Of a stretch of DNA of 64,000 bases, positions 62,323 to 64,000 are shown piece after piece; the stretch's first letter is position 1; every line of letters starts with the position of its first letter. The DNA lies in NCBI GenBank assembly GCA_036402115.1, contig DASWTM010000198.1:12624-76623 (forward strand), given 5' to 3'. Source of the DNA: Chryseosolibacter sp036402115. GTDB taxonomy: Bacteria > Bacteroidota > Bacteroidia > Cytophagales > Cyclobacteriaceae. The translations under genes and the position numbers were made by a program. The notes below the pieces were generated by a model. The model saw only the letters and a list, made by a program, of their open reading frames with translations. It was not told the origin of the DNA and did no database searches.

Positions 62323-63441
62323 ATGGAAAACTTCGTTGTATCAGCGCGTAAATACAGGCCTACTGGTTTTGAAGAGGTTGTGGGTCAGGAGCACATCACG
62401 ACTACGCTTAAAAACGCGATTGACAACAACAAGCTTGCACAGGCTCTCCTGTTTTGCGGACCGCGCGGTGTTGGAAAAACGACATGCGCCAGAATTGTAG
62501 CCCGTCTGATCAATGGATTTGAGGAGAAAGCGGAAAACAATGCGCTCAATATTTTTGAACTCGATGCGGCCTCGAACAACTCGGTGGAAGACATCCGAAG
62601 TCTAATCGACCAGGTTCGCTATCCTCCTCAGTTCGGAAAATTCAAAGTCTATATTATTGACGAGGTTCACATGCTTTCGAATGCAGCATTCAACGCATTT
62701 TTGAAAACGCTGGAAGAGCCCCCATCATATGCCATTTTCATTTTGGCGACAACCGAGAAGCACAAGGTCATTCCTACGATTCTCTCGCGTTGCCAGATCT
62801 TCGACTTTAACAGGATTCAGATCAGTGACATCGCAAACCATCTGAAGAAGATCGCGAAGCACGAAGGTATTCCTGCTGAAGACGAAGCGCTTCACCTGAT
62901 CTCACAAAAAGCGGATGGTGCTTTGCGCGATGCATTGTCCATCTTCGACTTGATGGTAACGTACTCGTCAGGGAAAGGCGTTACATTCAAAGACACACTT
63001 TCAAATCTTCATATTCTCGACTACGATTACTATTTCAAAGTGATCGATTCGCTGCTCTCGCAAAACCATACGCAACCGTTGTTGCTTTTTGATGAAGTAT
63101 TGAAGAAAGGATTTGATGGACACAACTTTATTGTTGGACTGAGCGAGCACTTGCGCAATCTGTTGGTTTCACAGGATGCGCGCACCGTTATGCTGATGGA
63201 GGTTCCAGACAGCGTAAAGAAAAAATATGTGGAGCAGGCGCAATCCGCACCTCCTTCGTTGCTGCTCACATGGCTGAACATCGCCAACCAGTGCGATATC
63301 AATTACAAGGGCAGCAAAAATCAGCGCTTGTCTGCGGAGCTTGCCCTCATGAAGATGGCACACGTTGGTCACGTGTTAAGCGTTCAGAATGGCGCACTTG
63401 CTGACCCCGCACTGGCAGGTTTAAAAAAAAAATTAGTGTAA
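62323..63441 (+). CDS. dnaX: DNA polymerase III clamp-loader subunit, gamma-type zero-frame product
   Basis: From the ATG at 62323 (MENFVVSARKYRPTGFEEVVGQ) the zero-frame product has 372 residues, with AAA+ motifs GPRGVGKTTCARI (Walker A), VYIIDEVHMLS (Walker B) and ILATTEKHKVIPTILSRC (sensor 1). The four-cysteine zinc module usually found between ARI and FELDAASNN is replaced by a short Cys-free stretch. The frame is open 57 codons further upstream, but that extension crosses heptamer array C. Zero-frame translation stops two codons after a run of ten A, and the -1 frame continues as the tau-type C-terminus. Confidence 0.95.
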   Translation: MENFVVSARKYRPTGFEEVVGQEHITTTLKNAIDNNKLAQALLFCGPRGVGKTTCARIVARLINGFEEKAENNALNIFELDAASNNSVEDIRSLIDQVRYPPQFGKFKVYIIDEVHMLSNAAFNAFLKTLEEPPSYAIFILATTEKHKVIPTILSRCQIFDFNRIQISDIANHLKKIAKHEGIPAEDEALHLISQKADGALRDALSIFDLMVTYSSGKGVTFKDTLSNLHILDYDYYFKVIDSLLSQNHTQPLLLFDEVLKKGFDGHNFIVGLSEHLRNLLVSQDARTVMLMEVPDSVKKKYVEQAQSAPPSLLLTWLNIANQCDINYKGSKNQRLSAELALMKMAHVGHVLSVQNGALADPALAGLKKKLV

Positions 63442-63466
63442 CGTCTGACGAAGAAGTTTCCTCGTC
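63421..63466 (+). other. probable programmed -1 frameshift site in dnaX
   Basis: The zero-frame codons TTA AAA AAA AAA TTA GTG TAA contain ten A in a row (63423-63432). A shift to the -1 frame leads directly into a long coding frame. A 5-bp stem GACGA/TCGTC with three more inner pairs (63447-63466) could act as a weak downstream stimulator. E. coli and Thermus dnaX make two products at A-rich sites by ribosomal frameshift or transcript slippage. Confidence 0.75.
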
Positions 63467-64000
63467 CAGGGGAACTGTTTCGGCTCCACCAACACCACCT
63501 CCACCCACCGAAGAACGGACTGCACCAATCGTAGCGCCACCCCAGCCTCCACCCCCATCTCACGCCTCTAACACGGAACCGCAGAAGTCAAGAGGTATTC
63601 CGAAGACGGTGAAGCTTACGGATTTATTAAAGACTGACCCGAAAACATCGGAGAAGGCAGCTGCTGCAGAAAAAGTGATGAACGAACCGTTCACGGAGCA
63701 ACAGCTTCGGGATGCGTGGAATCAATTTGCAGAACAACGCAAGAAATATCAGGCAGAGTATCAGATGCTCTCGCAGCCCTATCAGCTCAACGATAAACAG
63801 ATAGTGGTCACGTTGCTCAGCCCTGTGCACGAGACCATGCTCGACAATATCAAAGTTGAACTTGCAGGGTTCCTTCGCGAGAAATTACGAAACAGTAATA
63901 TCCAGGTGACAGGTGTACTCACGCAAAGTGATGACAAAAAAATAATCTACACCAACCGCGACAAATTTGATTACCTCGCAGACAAGAACCCGATTTTGAA
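63432..64000 (+). CDS. dnaX: DnaX tau-type C-terminal extension in the -1 frame (3' end outside window)
   Basis: From 63432 the -1 frame reads without a stop to the window edge, 189 codons. A proline-rich linker (PTPPPPTEERTAPIVAPPQ, about residues 20-50) leads to a structured part with KLTDLLKTDPK, EPFTEQQLRDAWNQFAEQR, QPYQLNDKQIVVTLLSPVHE and FLREKLRNSNIQVTG, typical of the DnaX C-terminal region in Bacteroidota. The extension would bind the polymerase and helicase in the tau form. It depends on frameshifting or slippage at the A10 run; a single-base indel in the genome or its sequence is the alternative. Confidence 0.85.
   Translation, partial: MSVTSDEEVSSSRGTVSAPPTPPPPTEERTAPIVAPPQPPPPSHASNTEPQKSRGIPKTVKLTDLLKTDPKTSEKAAAAEKVMNEPFTEQQLRDAWNQFAEQRKKYQAEYQMLSQPYQLNDKQIVVTLLSPVHETMLDNIKVELAGFLREKLRNSNIQVTGVLTQSDDKKIIYTNRDKFDYLADKNPIL

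Overview
The window looks like chromosomal DNA of a Bacteroidota bacterium, most probably in the Cytophagales/Cytophagia. Several starts are preceded by the Bacteroidota -7 element TAnnTTTG rather than by Shine-Dalgarno sequences. The tmRNA encodes a GENTYAMAA-type tag, there is a PorE-like OmpA/propeller protein of the type IX secretion type, and histidine kinases with the SHNLR/SHDLR H-box are abundant. Assignment is by recognition of protein families and motifs; no database search was run.

Layout. 1-5.9 kb: a truncated ComEA-like helix-hairpin-helix protein, hemA with a strong terminator, an AraC regulator divergent from a dihaem cytochrome c, and an ECF sigma factor overlapping a four-helix membrane protein. 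5.9-9.35 kb (minus strand): a three-gene amidoligase operon (C39-like peptidase, RLAN/ATP-grasp ligase, GCS2-like ligase), the best candidate for unexplored chemistry. 9.4-15.6 kb: S1/P1 nuclease and YdjC deacetylase, a Cys-rich copper-storage-like protein, and a TPR histidine kinase with a convergent response regulator. 15.6-17 kb: tRNA-Arg(CCT) and hflX. 17.2-25.9 kb: an exopolysaccharide operon (GT4, RfbC, Wza-like, Wzc-like kinase, PHP phosphatase, epimerase), then a TPR protein coupled to a phosphosulfolactate synthase-like gene.

26-41.6 kb is mostly housekeeping (aroE, uvrB, sod, tadA, aspS) with secreted enzymes and the PorE-like protein. 41.7-47.5 kb is a signalling cluster: a CHASE3-PAS kinase, an Rcp1-type response regulator and two paralogous REC-first kinases flanking an unknown protein with a possible tandem Sm-like fold. 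47.8-56 kb holds a YCF48-like propeller, a CadD-type transporter, small unknown genes, a GMC oxidoreductase with a Tat-type partner, tatA and an HGSNAT-like acyltransferase. 56.2-64 kb holds a broken and an intact tRNA-Arg, an SDR-like protein without its catalytic pair, a beta-carbonic-anhydrase-like unknown, a DNA alkylation repair protein, a DsbA-like protein, manganese catalase, tmRNA and dnaX. dnaX changes frame (-1) at a run of ten A and runs off the window.

Across the window, four clear intergenic loci and a fifth weaker one are built of short tandem units exactly 7 nt long. At the clear loci these lie in inverted pairs. The unit sequence differs from locus to locus while the 7-nt step is kept. 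No CRISPR array, insertion sequence with a transposase, integrase or rRNA gene was seen.
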